DNA of 64,000 nt, taken from contig PUQB01000214.1 in NCBI GenBank assembly GCA_003024785.1, forward strand, positions 300,045 through 364,044, given 5' to 3'. The DNA comes from Selaginella tamariscina (lineage: Eukaryota; Streptophyta; Lycopodiopsida; Selaginellales; Selaginellaceae). This document shows, piece by piece, positions 1 to 14,586 of the stretch; position 1 is the first letter of the stretch, and each line of letters opens with the position of its first letter. The notes beneath the pieces are model-generated. The model did no database searches, was not told the DNA's origin, and worked only from the letters and a program-made list of their open reading frames with translations. The position numbers and the translations under genes are program-made.

Positions 1-491
1 ACATTTAAGTTAGATTTAGAAGTACTGTATAGAAATATTGAGCTTGGTTTAGTTAATATTTTGTAGCGGTTTATGTACTTACAAATATAAAGTTCATGCG
101 TAATATTAATTAATAATTTATTAACTTAATGGTTTCACACAAATCATTTCTTGAGGGTTTAGAATTCGATGATGCGCTGTATTATAAAACAATTATTTTA
201 TGCTTCATATACAAAAAGAAATTAAGATATTTTAATAATATCTTACTAAAATGTAAAAGAGCTCAAAAGAATATATTTGATTTAAATAGTTTAAATTGTA
301 TTTCATTTTTAATTTTATTTATAAAGTTTTAATAGTAATTATTTAAAATATACCATGTTTAATATAAGAGGTTTGTATAAAGATATACCTTGATATGTTA
401 TCATTTTATTTAAAATAATTAAAAACTTGAGAAAATTAATGAATATATGTCTTTATTAGATGTTATTGAGATTCGACTATAAAATTAAATA
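1..491. repeat. 3' flank of an upstream SCPL gene copy, repeated at 8673-9156
   Basis: This AT-rich stretch matches, with small indels, the sequence that follows the serine carboxypeptidase gene at 8673-9156. It is therefore the downstream flank of another gene copy lying to the left of the window, so the SCPL genes form a tandem array. No coding sequence is seen in it. Confidence 0.85.
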
Positions 492-631
492 TGTGAGAGT
501 TTAGAATATATAAATGTGTATATCCATTAGTTCAAGAACCTAACTTATATAAAAGAGCGAGTGATTCATATTGAAATAATAGTACGCTAATAATAGTATG
601 TGCACATGGAGCCGTACACATGGATCTTACA
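492..631 (-). repeat. 3' LTR of the reverse-oriented Ty3/gypsy element
   Basis: About 140 bp, TG...CA bounded, matching 5124-5272. It is unusually short for a plant Ty3/gypsy LTR. Confidence 0.8.
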
Positions 632-3600
632 TCATCCCTTCCTTTTGGAAGGATGTAAGTTGGTTAGGGTTCTTTGGTAAAATGGGCTTAAATTTGGAGG
701 AACATCAGAAGGAGGCATGGTGAATTTGTACGTGGCACAATTTGTTCTCATTGCACAAATGTTTCAACCGTTGCACGTGTGCAATATCTGAAGGATCGAG
801 TTGAATGTCATGTCGAACCTCATAACTTGCGGCCCTACTTGCCATAAGCACTCGATACAGTCCTTTCCACTGAGGAAGGAGATTCTTATCTAAACCATGT
901 ACCGTAAGCTTAGGAAAACGAACCAACACCAATTCATCAACCTTGTATTCCACAGGAGGACAATGGTGCGAGTTGTACCATTGTTTTTGTCATACTTGTA
1001 CATGGCCTAAGTATTCTGCTGACTTCGCACAAACCAATGGAAGAATGCTCATTAGATACCGATCCCATGACCTAGCATTAGCAGCTCGCGGTAATTGAAA
1101 AGGCAAACCCAACTCTGTCGGCAACACCGGGTCATGACCATACAAAAGCTTATATGGGGAAGTACCAATGAAACTTTGTACTCCAGTGACATAACCATAT
1201 CGGAGAGACGGCAAATAACCATCCCAATCCGAATGTTGAAAGTTCACATACTTTGCGATCATCCCTTTAAAGGTTCTGACAAGTTGTTCCACCAAACCAT
1301 TTGTCTGAGGATGATAAGCATTTGTGAAAGTGTGGCATATTCCAAGTCGAGACGTTAAAACATGAAATGCCTCAGCCATAAATGCAGGACCATTGTTCCG
1401 AGAGAATTCGCTTTGGACAAGAATGTTAAAACGACCCAATTAAGGAGAAACTGACCAACAGTAGAAGCAGTGGCACTAGCAAAAGCACCAACTTCTACCC
1501 AACGACCTAAGTATCAGAAGTAATAATAAGTACTCTTGTCAGCAATTGACCATGAAAACGTCCCATCAAATCAAATGCTACCAACTCAAACGGACGAGAA
1601 ACAATTAACTTCAACCGTCTTTCGAAGCACACGGAAAGTATTGCAAGCTTGGCACTACACACAACTACACGCATACCGAATCACATCTCCTTGCAACTCT
1701 TGTCAATAGAAAGATCTGTGCAGCTTCTCCATTACATGACGATGTCCCATGTGCCCGCAAAAATAGGAGAGTCATGGTAAGCGTGGAGGAAGTGTGAAAT
1801 GAAGACCGAAGGCACTACTAACCGCATGATCATTTAGATTAGTCCCCACAAAATAAAGAAGGTCATCCTGAATGCGATATTGCGAATGTACATGCCTGAA
1901 AGGTAAGTCATCAGCAAGTGATGCAGGATTCTCAAACCCATCACGAAGCCTTCGAATCCACGGCTTAACCTTTTGAACTTTTCGAACCTCATCCAAGATG
2001 GTAAATCTAACTTTACATTCTGCGAACATTAAACGTCAAGCACAGTAATTGCTAATGATACAAAATCTTCGTTCAAAAAGTCCAATGATGCTAGAAAACT
2101 GGCTCCTCAGGGGTAGAAGAAAAGAGAGAAGGTGAAAGAGGAGCTCGAGAAAGAGCATTAGCATCAGCCATGGAACTCCCTGGGCGATGAACAACCTCGA
2201 AGTCGTAAATTTAAAGCTTCAAGGCCCACTGAGCAATACGACCAATCAAATTCTTCCGCTTTAACAACGATGTGATTGTTGCATGGTCACCTTCCAACAA
2301 CGTCCGAGAACCATACAAGTAGGCATGGAGCTTCTCAAAACCCCAAACTACTATTAGACACTTCTTTTTATCATGGAGTAGTTCACCTCTATTGGTTGCA
2401 ACATACGGCTGATGTACGCAATGGGATGTCGTTGACTAGGGACCCTCGTACTCTCCTGCAGCAATACACCCCCAACCGATGTCAAAAGCATCTATGTGCA
2501 AAATAAAGGACAAGTGTAATACGGGTACGCCAAAACTGGAGGAGTCATCAACATCTCTTTGAGATTTACAAATGCCTCCTGCAATCCTTAGACTAAACAA
2601 AAGAAGTCATTGACGACTTCAGTAACACCTGTAACAGTGCAGTACAATCTGAAAGATGATCCATAAAACGACTTAGATATTGTACGTTGCCAAGAAAGCG
2701 TTGCACATCATTCACACATTTCGGCATAGGGAACTTCAAAACTGCAACTAGTTTGTTACGATCGACTTGCAAATTCACGTGAAATGCGATAACCCTTTAA
2801 GTGGTGTTTTTGGATCCAAACACACAACTTAGATGGCTTTAACTTTCAACACAACTTCCCGCAACCGATCCAAACCTTGCGTACATTATCGATATGCTCT
2901 TCCCACTTCCATCCGAGTGGATTAAAACATCTCCGGCATATCGCAAAAAACCTCGTCCATCATACATGGAAAGTCGTTGGAGCATTGCTCAAACCGAAAG
3001 GCATCACCAAGAATTCGTGCATATCAAATGGTGTTCGAAAAGCAGCCTTGGGAATGTCCATATCAGCATTGGAACTTGCCAATATCCAAAGGCAAGATTT
3101 AATTTAGTGAACCAATGGCTCCACCCCAGTCGATCCAAAAGATCTGCAGTATGAGGAAGTGGGTACACATTTGAAATAATTACATCATTTAATGGGCGAT
3201 AGTTGATGCAAAATCGAATGCTCCCATCTAGCCTTCGTCACAAATGACGTTCGCACGCCCAACGACTTTGAAATTTTCGGATAACACATTTTTCAACATC
3301 TCCTTAACATTCGCTTGTGAAATCTTAAGCTTCTTTGGTGACTGACCGAACAAGTACCTTGATCGGCCTAGCATTCCCAGTTGGAATAGGGTGGCATGTC
3401 GCAATCTTAGCCCTAGATGACAAGTCGAAGTTGAAAAGATCAGCATACTCCTTCTTGAGTTGATCAACGATTGCAGCACGACGATCATCTGATGGATTCA
3501 GAGAGAAAAATGAGGAACATGAATGGAAGATGGTTAGAAGTAAGGGTAAAAAAAAGTGATGAAAGCAGAGGTGGAAGCAAATGAACGAAATGGAATAGAA

Positions 3601-5123
3601 GTAAAAGGAATGAAAAAAGATGAGGGAGAGTCAAACAGGGGGGAGACTTTTTAAAGTCACACTTGGCATGATTGCAATCAACCAATCCATATGAAAAGCT
3701 TGACTCGGCACCACCCACAGAGATTGAAGCTCAAGCTCACGATCGTCTACACGAACAAATGTTAATTTCATCCCGCGAACAAGCATGAGTATGTCCGTTG
3801 CCATACATAATGAAGACTGGTTCTACCGCACAACGCAAATGAAGGCTGCAATGTGTAGCAACAGACTGAGAAATAAAGGACAAACTCAAACCTATATCCA
3901 CCAACACTGAAAGGAAAACAAGACATAGCGTGTGATTAAATCGAGCTTGAAAAGTGAAGACCGGATGAACTTGTGTTGCGTGAACCCTTTGATGATACTC
4001 CCGAAAGAAAGACGAAGGGATCACTAATTTATTTGCACGAGGACCCCCTTTACTCGTGCGATTCGTCATTTCTAGTAAATCCACCGCATCAAGACCTACT
4101 ACACAGTGTCAATCGGACGTTGTTGATGCCAAGACCTCCACCCCAGAAATGGGAGATGCCAATCGGGAACTCGTTGACAGTGCCAATACGTGTGTTCAAC
4201 CTCATCAACACCCAACAATGAATTGCACGTTCCACAGGCCCAACCTTGTGTTAGTACACGAGCAACAACAGCATCAACCTCCATCGGAGTAGGATCATCC
4301 CTCACATGAAATATAACAAGAGAACGCGAAGTTGCAAGTGGGAGAGGTGATGACTCATATCGTTGTGCTAGTCTTAAAGCATTGTCAAGAGTCACTGGAG
4401 CTAGTGCATGCACAAGCCCCACAAGGTCTTGACGAAGTGTCGGCTATAACATACCTAACTTGATGCATTCTGACATGTTAGGCTTTACACGTAGCAAAAG
4501 GCTTTGAAAGCGAAACATAAACTACATCACCGACTCAAATGCCTCTTGATAAATATGATGCAATTATTAAAAAGCATCGTCACAGTCATTCGCATGTCCA
4601 AATGGACGTTTCAAAATCTCTGGAAGAATACTCTAATCCTCTCGAGTTGCAACATCTAAACCATTGTATTATTGCAATGTCGTCCCCTATAAACAAGTAG
4701 GAAACCCGCGCAAACACTAAACACCATCCCATGAATGATATGTGTGACCATGGTAAAGTGGTCAAACCAATAATATACATCATCTCAGGATTGCCGCAAA
4801 AGAAATTCAGTTGGACGCGAGGATTTGCAGCAAGAACAAGAAGGGGAGTGCCATGGATTGTGAATGCCGCCATTAATTAAGAGTGATTATTCAATTGCAT
4901 TTGCATGACATGTAACAACTGCATAAGTAATTGCTCCACAAACTAAGGATTTGTCTGTTATGCATTCATGAATGAAAAGAAAAGAAAAAAACAAAATTTA
5001 CATGGAAAGAATAGATTTATACAATTGAGAATTATATCTTAAAAAGATAAAAAAGATTTATAGAAAAGACACAAATCCAAGCGCTCCTTAGGAACAATTA
5101 AAGGTGTCCCTCACCTCCACCAA

Positions 5124-5272
5124 TGTGAGAGCTCAAAATATAAAAATGTGTATATATCAGTTAATTAAGAACCTTAAATTATATACAATAGCAAGTGGTC
5201 CAAATTGAAATTAATAGGTTAATAATAATAATAATAATATGTGCATATGCAGCTGTACACATGGATTTTACA
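5124..5272 (-). repeat. 5' LTR of the reverse-oriented Ty3/gypsy element
   Basis: About 149 bp, matching 492-631. On the minus strand the LTR is followed by a TGG-starting tract, the usual layout of a tRNA primer site, but I cannot assign the tRNA. Confidence 0.75.
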
Positions 5273-5843
5273 AATAGAGGTGGAGGGAACTATGCAGTAT
5301 GCTAATAAACATAATAAGTGTGTAAGTGCATTAGTAACTGATGTGCATCAAGCGTCATTAGACAATTTTAAATGCTTTTTATCATTTACCGTTAGCCTAT
5401 TTATTTAAAATTTATTTTTTCCTAGACTATATAGTTCGGTCGAATGCAGGTAGAGATTCGTTTTAATTTTGAAATTAGAAATAAGTTTATATATGATTTC
5501 TACATAAACTATCTTAACTTAATATATTTATTTTAATTTAAACACTAGCTTTTTACATTTATATACACAAAACATTTTGAATATCTACACTCCCAACATT
5601 AAACTGCAAACAGTCCAACACTAAAAATTATAAATTGTACATGTGTATAAGAATGTGTATGTATATATACAAGCACTTCGTATTGACAGTAAATAAAACA
5701 TGTTAGGTATCTAAATACACACACACACGATTATGTGTGTGTGTGTACATATATGTAAATGCTCTCTCTTGTTTTGTTTTGAGAACCATGTGTCCAGCGG
5801 CAAAAGTCAGTCCCTTAATTTATTCCTTGTTTATTTGTTTGTT

Positions 5844-5887
<44 letters not shown>

Positions 5888-6314
5888 CGTTAATGATACG
5901 TTTAAGAGTATAAAGATTTTATAAGAATATGCGACTTTTTATTTTTAAATTTTATTAAAACATTAACATATATCCATCAGAGCAAGCAATTTCGGTGCCT
6001 TCTGTGTGTATTGACACGTATACATGTTTGACATTTTCTTATAGATTATATTTTATTGTGATTTTAACAATGTTTACATGGTTTGACATTTTCTCATAAA
6101 TATATTTTATTGTGATAACAATGTTTAACATTTATTATCATGATGAGATTTAATGTTTTTCTACATAGACAAGCGTAATTTCCGCGTAGAAACGAAAACT
6201 TGATAAAGATGTTTTATCAAACACTAACCATTGATAATGTATCTTATCAACACACACACACGCAGTTACTATGTGTATTATATATTGATGATTGTCAAAT
6301 CATTTACACACCAA
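5273..6314 (+). repeat. 5' flank of the SCPL gene, present again at 9157-10001
   Basis: This non-coding upstream region is copied almost base for base at 9157-10001, partly inverted at 10317-10900, and again in part at 11570-11860. It contains an (AC)n/(GT)n tract near 5720-5750, a long (AT)n tract at about 5845-5885 and, on the minus strand, a remnant of an SCPL last exon listed separately. It may hold the promoter, but no core element stands out from the AT-rich background. Confidence 0.8.
5745..5830 (-). pseudogene. Remnant of an SCPL last exon, head-to-head with the SCPL gene
   Basis: Read on the minus strand this segment gives KGLTFAAGHMVLKTKQERA, close to the last exon of the gene at 8343 (KGLTFAT...[14 protein letters not shown]). 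It keeps the catalytic-histidine block but lacks a few residues before it. No other exons of this copy are visible nearby. It is duplicated with the flank at about 9590-9690 and, better preserved, at about 11745-11850. Confidence 0.7.
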
Positions 6315-8507
<2,193 letters not shown>

Positions 8508-9156
8508 ATTTTAGTAATTTTAATTTCAAAATAATTTTTTAAATATATATTAATTCTGAACAATTAAAGTTTCTAAAACACCACGCTATGCAGAACTGTT
8601 TTGCATTTACAAAATATGAACCTCGAGAAGATACTAGTACTTTTATTACTTTAACATGGGAATACATTCTGTAACATTTAAGTTAGATTTAAGTACTGTA
8701 TAGAATATTGATTTAACATTTTGTAGCGGTTTATGTACTTACAAATATAAAGTTCATGCGTAATTATTAAATTAATAATTTTTAACTTAATGGTTTCACA
8801 CAAATCATTATTGATGGGTTAAAATTCGATGATGCGCTGTATTATTTATGCTTCAAATATAAAAAGAAATTAAGATATTCTAATAATATCTTACTAAAAA
8901 TGTAAAAGAGCTAAAAGAATATATTTTATTTAAATAGTTTAAATTGTATTTCATTTTTTAATATTTTTTTTATAAGTTTTAATAGTAATTATTTAAAATA
9001 TATCATGTTTATTAAATAAGAGGTTTGTATAAAATATATGTTAAAGATATACCTTGATATGTTATCATTTTATTTAAAATAATTAAAACTTGAGAAAATT
9101 AATGAATATATGTCTTTATTAGATGATTTGAAATGATTTACTGTTAAAATCAAATA
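8508..9156. repeat. 3' flank of the SCPL gene (copy of 1-491) with uninterrupted insertion site
   Basis: Non-coding AT-rich DNA. From 8673 it matches the start of the window. Around 9145-9165 it shows the empty site where the left copy carries the Ty3/gypsy element. Confidence 0.8.
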
Positions 9157-10001
9157 GACGGGGAGGGAACTATGCAGTGGCTAATAAATATAATAAGCGT
9201 TAAGTGCATTAGTAATTTGATGTGCATCAAGCGTCATTAAACAATTTTAAATGCTTTTTTCATTTACCGTTAGCCTATTTATTTAAAAATCTATGTTTTC
9301 TTAAACTATATAGTTGGGTCGAATCCAGCTAGAAATTTTTCTTTTTAATTTTGAAATTAGAAATAAGTTTATATATGATTTCTACATAAACTATCTATAA
9401 CTTAATATATTTATTTTAATTTAAACACTAGTTTTTACTTTTGTATACACAAAACATTTTGAATATCTACACTCCCAACACTAAAAATTATAAATTGTAC
9501 ATGTGTATAGAATGTGTATGTACTATACAAGCACTTCGTATTGACAGTTAACAAAACATGTTAGGTATCTAAATACACACACACGGATATATATGTGTTT
9601 GTGTGTGTACATATATGTATATGCTCTCTCTTGTTTTGTTTTGAGAACCATGTGTCCAGCGGCAAAAGTCAGTCCCTTAATTATTTCCTTGTTTATTTGT
9701 TGTTCCATAATATTATATATATATTGTTAATGATACTTTAAAGTATAAAGATTTTATAAGAATAAGCGACTTTTTATTTTTAAATTTTATTAAAACATTA
9801 ACATATATCCATCGGGAGCACCTTCTGTGTGTATTGACACGTATACATGGTTTGACATTTTCTCATAAATTATATTTTATTGCGGGTAACAATGTTTAAC
9901 ATTTATTATCATAATGAGATTTAATGTTTTCTACATAGACAAGCGTAATTTCCGCATAGAAACAAAATATATTGATGATAGTCAAATCATTTACACACCA
10001 A
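9157..10001 (+). repeat. Second copy of the SCPL 5' flank
   Basis: Direct copy of 5273-6314, about 200 bp shorter because the (AT)n tract and some other pieces are reduced. On the minus strand it includes the same SCPL last-exon remnant (about 9590-9690, GLTFAAGHMVLKTKQERA). Confidence 0.8.
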
Positions 10002-10256
10002 ATGGCATTGTTCATTGTTGCTTTATTATATTACTTATGGAGTCTACTCAGATCCCAGAATGAGTATCTTGTTCATTCTTTACCATGTCAATTTAAGCAA
10101 TATGCAGGTTACACACACACACACACACACACATATATACTAATACTCCATTAAACAGGGCAATTTGTTAACATGGTCGGGCTCTTTTTCTACTGGTTTA
10201 CGAGGCTGATCATCATAATTCCTCTTCATTACCCTTAACTCTCTGGTTAAACGGAG
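10002..10256 (+). pseudogene. Partial SCPL gene copy, exons 1 and 2 only
   Basis: Exon 1 (10002-10107) reads MALFIVALLYYLWSLL and continues in frame to FKQYAG, although it lacks a few residues of the LPGQPPVNFKQYAG block. Exon 2 (10159-10256) ends with the same LTLWLNGG block as the main gene. The copy stops in intron 2, at about 10320, where an inverted copy of the same 5' region begins, so no exon 3 follows. It is a rearrangement product, useful because it shows the uninterrupted signal-peptide frame. Confidence 0.8.
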
Positions 10257-10316
10257 GTAATTAATACGTTTATAATTTATATCACACACACACATGTCTG
10301 TATGTATGTATGTATA

Positions 10317-10900
10317 TTATGGTATATTATGTATATTATGATTGTGTGTGTGTATAACCTGCAATTGCTTAAAATTGACAGGAGGTTGCCCAGGTAAAAG
10401 AATGAACAAGATACTCATTCTGGGATCTGAGTAAACTCCACAAGTTAATAAAGCAACAATGAACAATGCCATTTGGTGTGTGTAAATGATTTGACTATCA
10501 TCAATATATAATATACATAGGAAGTGCGTGCGTGCGTTGTGTGTGTTGATAAGATACATTATCAATGGCTAGTGTTTGATAAAACATCTCTATTCAAGTT
10601 TTGTTTCTATGCGGAAATTACGCTTGTCTATGTAGAAAAAATTAAATAAATACCATTCTTATTATAATAATAAATGTTAAACATTGTTAAATCACAATCA
10701 AATATAATATAATAAAATCTCAACCCATGTACAAGTGTTTCAAACACGGCACCCAAATTGCGTATGACCTTGTTCCCGATGGATATATGTTAATGTTTTC
10801 GTAAAAATTAAATCTAAAAAGTCGCATATTTTATAAAATCTTTATATTCTTAAAATATTAACATAATTTAATTATAAATAAATAAATAAATATATATATA
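10317..10900 (-). pseudogene. Inverted SCPL 5' fragment (exon 1 plus upstream flank)
   Basis: On the minus strand, exon 1 starts at 10472 with MALFIVALL and retains the LPGQPPVNFKQ block; beyond it the upstream flank continues to about 10900 in reverse. With 9157-10316 it forms an inverted repeat meeting at about 10320. No downstream exons are present. Confidence 0.75.
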
Positions 10901-11570
10901 TATATTATATATATATATATAAGATATACTTCTTTTTTAATTGATGATTAAGAATTTGAATATTGAGGATGAAGTATCATTGATGTTATTTAGTTTTAAA
11001 ATATATTTAAATAATTTTAATCTTCAAAATATATAGATGTTATTTAGATTTAAAAGTTATTAAATAGTAATTATTAAATTGTTTTTAATAATATTATATG
11101 TTTAAAGTAATACACACGATGAAGTTGAAATAGTTAGACAAGTGACCCCAGAATCCCAAGACATAATATTTATATATTCTTAGAATAAGAATGAGGTGTT
11201 GTTAGGAAAAAGATTAAGGTAACATACAAGCATATTGATAAGAAATTAAGAAATGAAAATAAATACATTATAAATGAAAAATTACATACTATATAGGTAA
11301 CATGGATGAGAATTAATAAAAATTTGAGTGTAAGTTTACAAGTTTTGATATATTTAAATATTGAAACGCACACTATATATTATCAGACATAACGAGGTAT
11401 TTAAATTAACCTTGATTTATCGATAAAAATAATAACTTTGTTTGTGTAAACAAGTGATTAATATGTATTTTGATAATCCCATACGTTTTTAATTATATAT
11501 GCATATAATTAATGTTAATATTCTATTTAATATCTTTTAGATTTTATTTGACTTTTGCATTTTCTTTGCA
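10900..11570. other. AT-rich intergenic DNA, no feature seen
   Basis: Very AT-rich, with an (AT)n tract at the left end. No exon-like segment, RNA gene or recognisable repeat was found. Confidence 0.5.
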
Positions 11571-11860
11571 TAGAAAGATCTATCTTTAACTTAATATATT
11601 ATTTTAATTTAAACACTAGTTTTTACATTTTGTATACACAAAACATTTTGAATATCTACACTCCCAACACTAAACTGCAAACATCGACTTAATTAAAACA
11701 TGTTAGGTATCTACATACACACACGGATATGTGTGTGTACGTATATGTATATGCTCTCTCTTGTTATGTTTTGGGGAACCATGTCTCCAGCTCCTAGCAC
11801 AGTGGCAAAAGTCAGTCCCTGTACTGCTCTATCCACCCATATGTATGTATATGTATGTAT
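11570..11860 (-). pseudogene. Fourth copy of the SCPL upstream flank with the best-preserved antisense last exon
   Basis: The plus strand matches about 5510-5830. On the minus strand, 11850-11745 reads through GLTFATVLGAG and DMVP, the S10 last-exon block, better preserved than in the other copies. This supports a diverged SCPL gene that once lay head-to-head with the present one. Confidence 0.65.
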
Positions 11861-11941
11861 GTATTCCACCTGTAAATAATAAATTATCTATAATACATTA
11901 TCTATAATTTTATATATTTACAGTGTATACAGTCACAGTAA

Positions 11942-11959
11942 CCTCTCTCTCTCTCTCTA

Positions 11960-12037
<78 letters not shown>
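11942..12037. repeat. Composite microsatellite (TC)n-(TA)n-(GA)n, self-complementary
   Basis: A CT tract, a TA tract and a GA tract follow one another, so the first and third can pair across the second to form a long hairpin. Several one-sided versions (TC-TA or TA-GA) occur elsewhere in the window. Confidence 0.9.
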
Positions 12038-12039
<2 letters not shown>

Positions 12040-12413
12040 ACGATAGTATACGCGCATGTTTGTGCATTAAGGTACTTTTAATAATCAATTATAACCTTCA
12101 AATAATTTTAGTATGCGTTTTTTAGTGTTTTATGAAATTATATACTTGTATATTTATTTAGTTTAGCAACATCTAAATTCCAGTTAAATCATATGACCTG
12201 GTAAAACATAATATATTGAGTAACAGTTTTATACATGACATATATTAAATATACACATCGTATAAAGCAAACAAGCGCACGTACATACATAATTACTATA
12301 TATACATCATATAAGCCAGACAAGCACACATACATACATACACCACTATATACACATACACATGTTTACTTTTATGAATGGCAAAGACATGTCTTACTGA
12401 TATATTTAGTATC

Positions 12414-12449
<36 letters not shown>

Positions 12450-14220
12450 ACAGCTTCTGTGTGAATTAAAACGAAAAAGAGAAATGATTAATTACGTTTA
12501 ATTGCAATATCAAATAATCACATATGTGATTTCTGAGTAATTTTATTTTTCAATGTCCACGAGCATATTTTTTACTTAATGAAAATGGTTTATAATATTA
12601 ATATAAGTACACACACAAGGTAATGTTATGCACTAGGAGTTATTAAAATAATTAAATTCTAATTACTAACAAGTTTGATTAAATTTGAATCGTAAGTTTT
12701 AAAGAATAAGTTGAATGTATGAAAAATATAATGTTTAGATTTAAATAAACAAACCAGGCAGCGATGCTCAGAGAATAATTGAATTTGAATTTAAGTGTAA
12801 ATATTAATTCAGAATAAATTTTAACTTTGTTAAATTTTTTTTTTAGAAAGTAAAAAAACGCTACAACACTTAATAAATAATAATAATATGAATTATATAA
12901 AAAATATGTATCTATATTTTCAAACACGATATCAAGTGCTTAAGCTCAAAATCATTATAATATATATATATATATATAGTATTAAAACATTACTTAGATA
13001 TTTATATAAGGGAGAGACATATTATCGGACACACACATGTACACTTGTTTATACGTATACGTATACATTAAAGATACACACACGTGTGTGTAATTATAGA
13101 CACTCTATATGCACTTATATTCTTTTAATTAATATATACTAAGGTATACTAAGGTTAACCATGATATATTCCAAAACAATAATACACAAAAGATAGTAAA
13201 TTCAAATATCCTTTGTATTTAAATTAAGATTTTATATGTAAGTTTATTTAATGTGTGGCTGTATAGTTAAATCCTAAATTTTAAACCTATAACTACTGTT
13301 GAACATTATTAACAACCATTTTAAATCTTAAGTTTTAAATTCAAAATCCAAACGACATATTAAAGCCATTAGAACATTCATGCGTTGTGGTATAAATGTT
13401 TAGTCACCAGATTAAGAATAACAATTTAATTAAAAGTAAATTAATCAGGTTAATAATTAAAGATAACAGCTAAGTTAAGGGTAATTAAATATGTATGAGG
13501 TTAAAAATAAACTCATTAAGAAGTTAAAAATAATAATTAAGTTAAGAATCTAACTTGAAAATAAATTCATTATATAAATAGCTCCTCAAAGGTAAGAATA
13601 ATAATTATCAACTTAGATATAAATTCATTAGGTTAAAGATAGCATGAGTAAACCTAAGAATTAACTCACCACAATTGAATTAAGTATCCAACTTAGACTC
13701 AAACAAAACATAAAACACTAAAATATGAATACTTAATAATAATTAATTAATAAAAATACTTAACTAAATATAATTTATAAAATCTAAAAAGATTTTAAAA
13801 TTAAATAAGTATATTAACATGTTTTCAAAAAAGAATATCCCTTGGATATTCTTTCTATTTGATTTATATTTCTTAATGATATATTAAAATAAATTTTAAC
13901 AAAAATCCTATAGACATAAATGCTCATAATTATGAATATATATGTATTCTACAATGTGACAACGTACAAATGATATTCAACATTGTAATTTTTAATAAAT
14001 ATTTTAAATATTTTATAGTTTTACATAAAGAATTAATTGGTTTTTATCTTTATGTAACATGTGTAACTATATAGTTATTAAACATTATCTTTTTGAGGAG
14101 TATCGTTGATCAATATCATTTAAAGATTATATTTTATAAACATTTCATAAAAGTTTAATTTTTAAATAATGTATAATTCAAAATTTACAAGATGTTTATG
14201 AAAAAAACTATATGAATGCA
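12038..14220. other. AT-rich intergenic DNA with simple repeats
   Basis: A (TG)n tract lies at about 12419-12446. A loose, degenerate AT-rich tandem repeat built on variants of GTTAAGAATAATAATTAA and AATAAATTCATTA covers about 13400-13720. I see no supported gene. Confidence 0.5.
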
Positions 14221-14480
14221 AGATTCATAGAGTTAAAACTCACGACCATATAAGGGACGAGTTGGAGGTCCAACAATTCCTAGGGATGACACCGTTGTTT
14301 CACCATGTGGATTTGAACCGTTAGAATAGCAAAGAGAAGTAGTGTGCACTAATTAGATACGACTGCATTTCATGTTGTGGGAAGGGTTAGAGGTATGGTT
14401 AGGGTTAGATATTAAAAGGCATGGCTAACCATGGGGTTGGGCTTCAGCTAGGCTTAGCTCTGGCCTGAAGGCATACACAC
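14220..14480 (-). other. Less AT-rich segment with a pol III B-box-like motif
   Basis: The minus strand contains GGTTCAAATCC (14310-14320), a good fit to the internal B box of tRNA genes and tRNA-derived SINEs. The flanks do not fold into a T arm and no clear A box is found, so this is not called a tRNA. A degenerate SINE is possible. Confidence 0.25.
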
Positions 14481-14548
14481 GAACAAATACACTCTCTGTT
14501 CAATAGAAATACATATATGTTGTACATAACACATATTTGCTTGTGTGT

Positions 14549-14586
<38 letters not shown>

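Larger units (their letters stand above)
492..5272 (-). mobile_element. Old Ty3/gypsy LTR retrotransposon, reverse orientation
   Basis: Two short LTRs (492-631 and 5124-5272) both begin TGTGAGAG and end TTACA on the plus strand. A 4-bp AATA lies outside each end, and AATA occurs once in the uninterrupted paralogous site at 9153-9156, so this is a complete insertion. On the minus strand the parts follow Ty3/gypsy order: gag (about 4870-4100), aspartic protease-like region (about 4080-3740), reverse transcriptase (about 3490-2590), RNase H traces, integrase (about 2030-990, with an HPQTNGLVEQ stretch) and an integrase C-terminal region (about 950-705). A purine-rich tract precedes the 3' LTR. 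I see no chromodomain. The element is a fossil with many interruptions. Its LTRs differ at roughly a fifth of positions by eye, so it is old. Confidence 0.85.

Noticed and set aside
14220-14480. tRNA gene on the minus strand
   Set aside because: Only the B-box phrase fits; the T arm does not pair and no acceptor or anticodon arm can be drawn.
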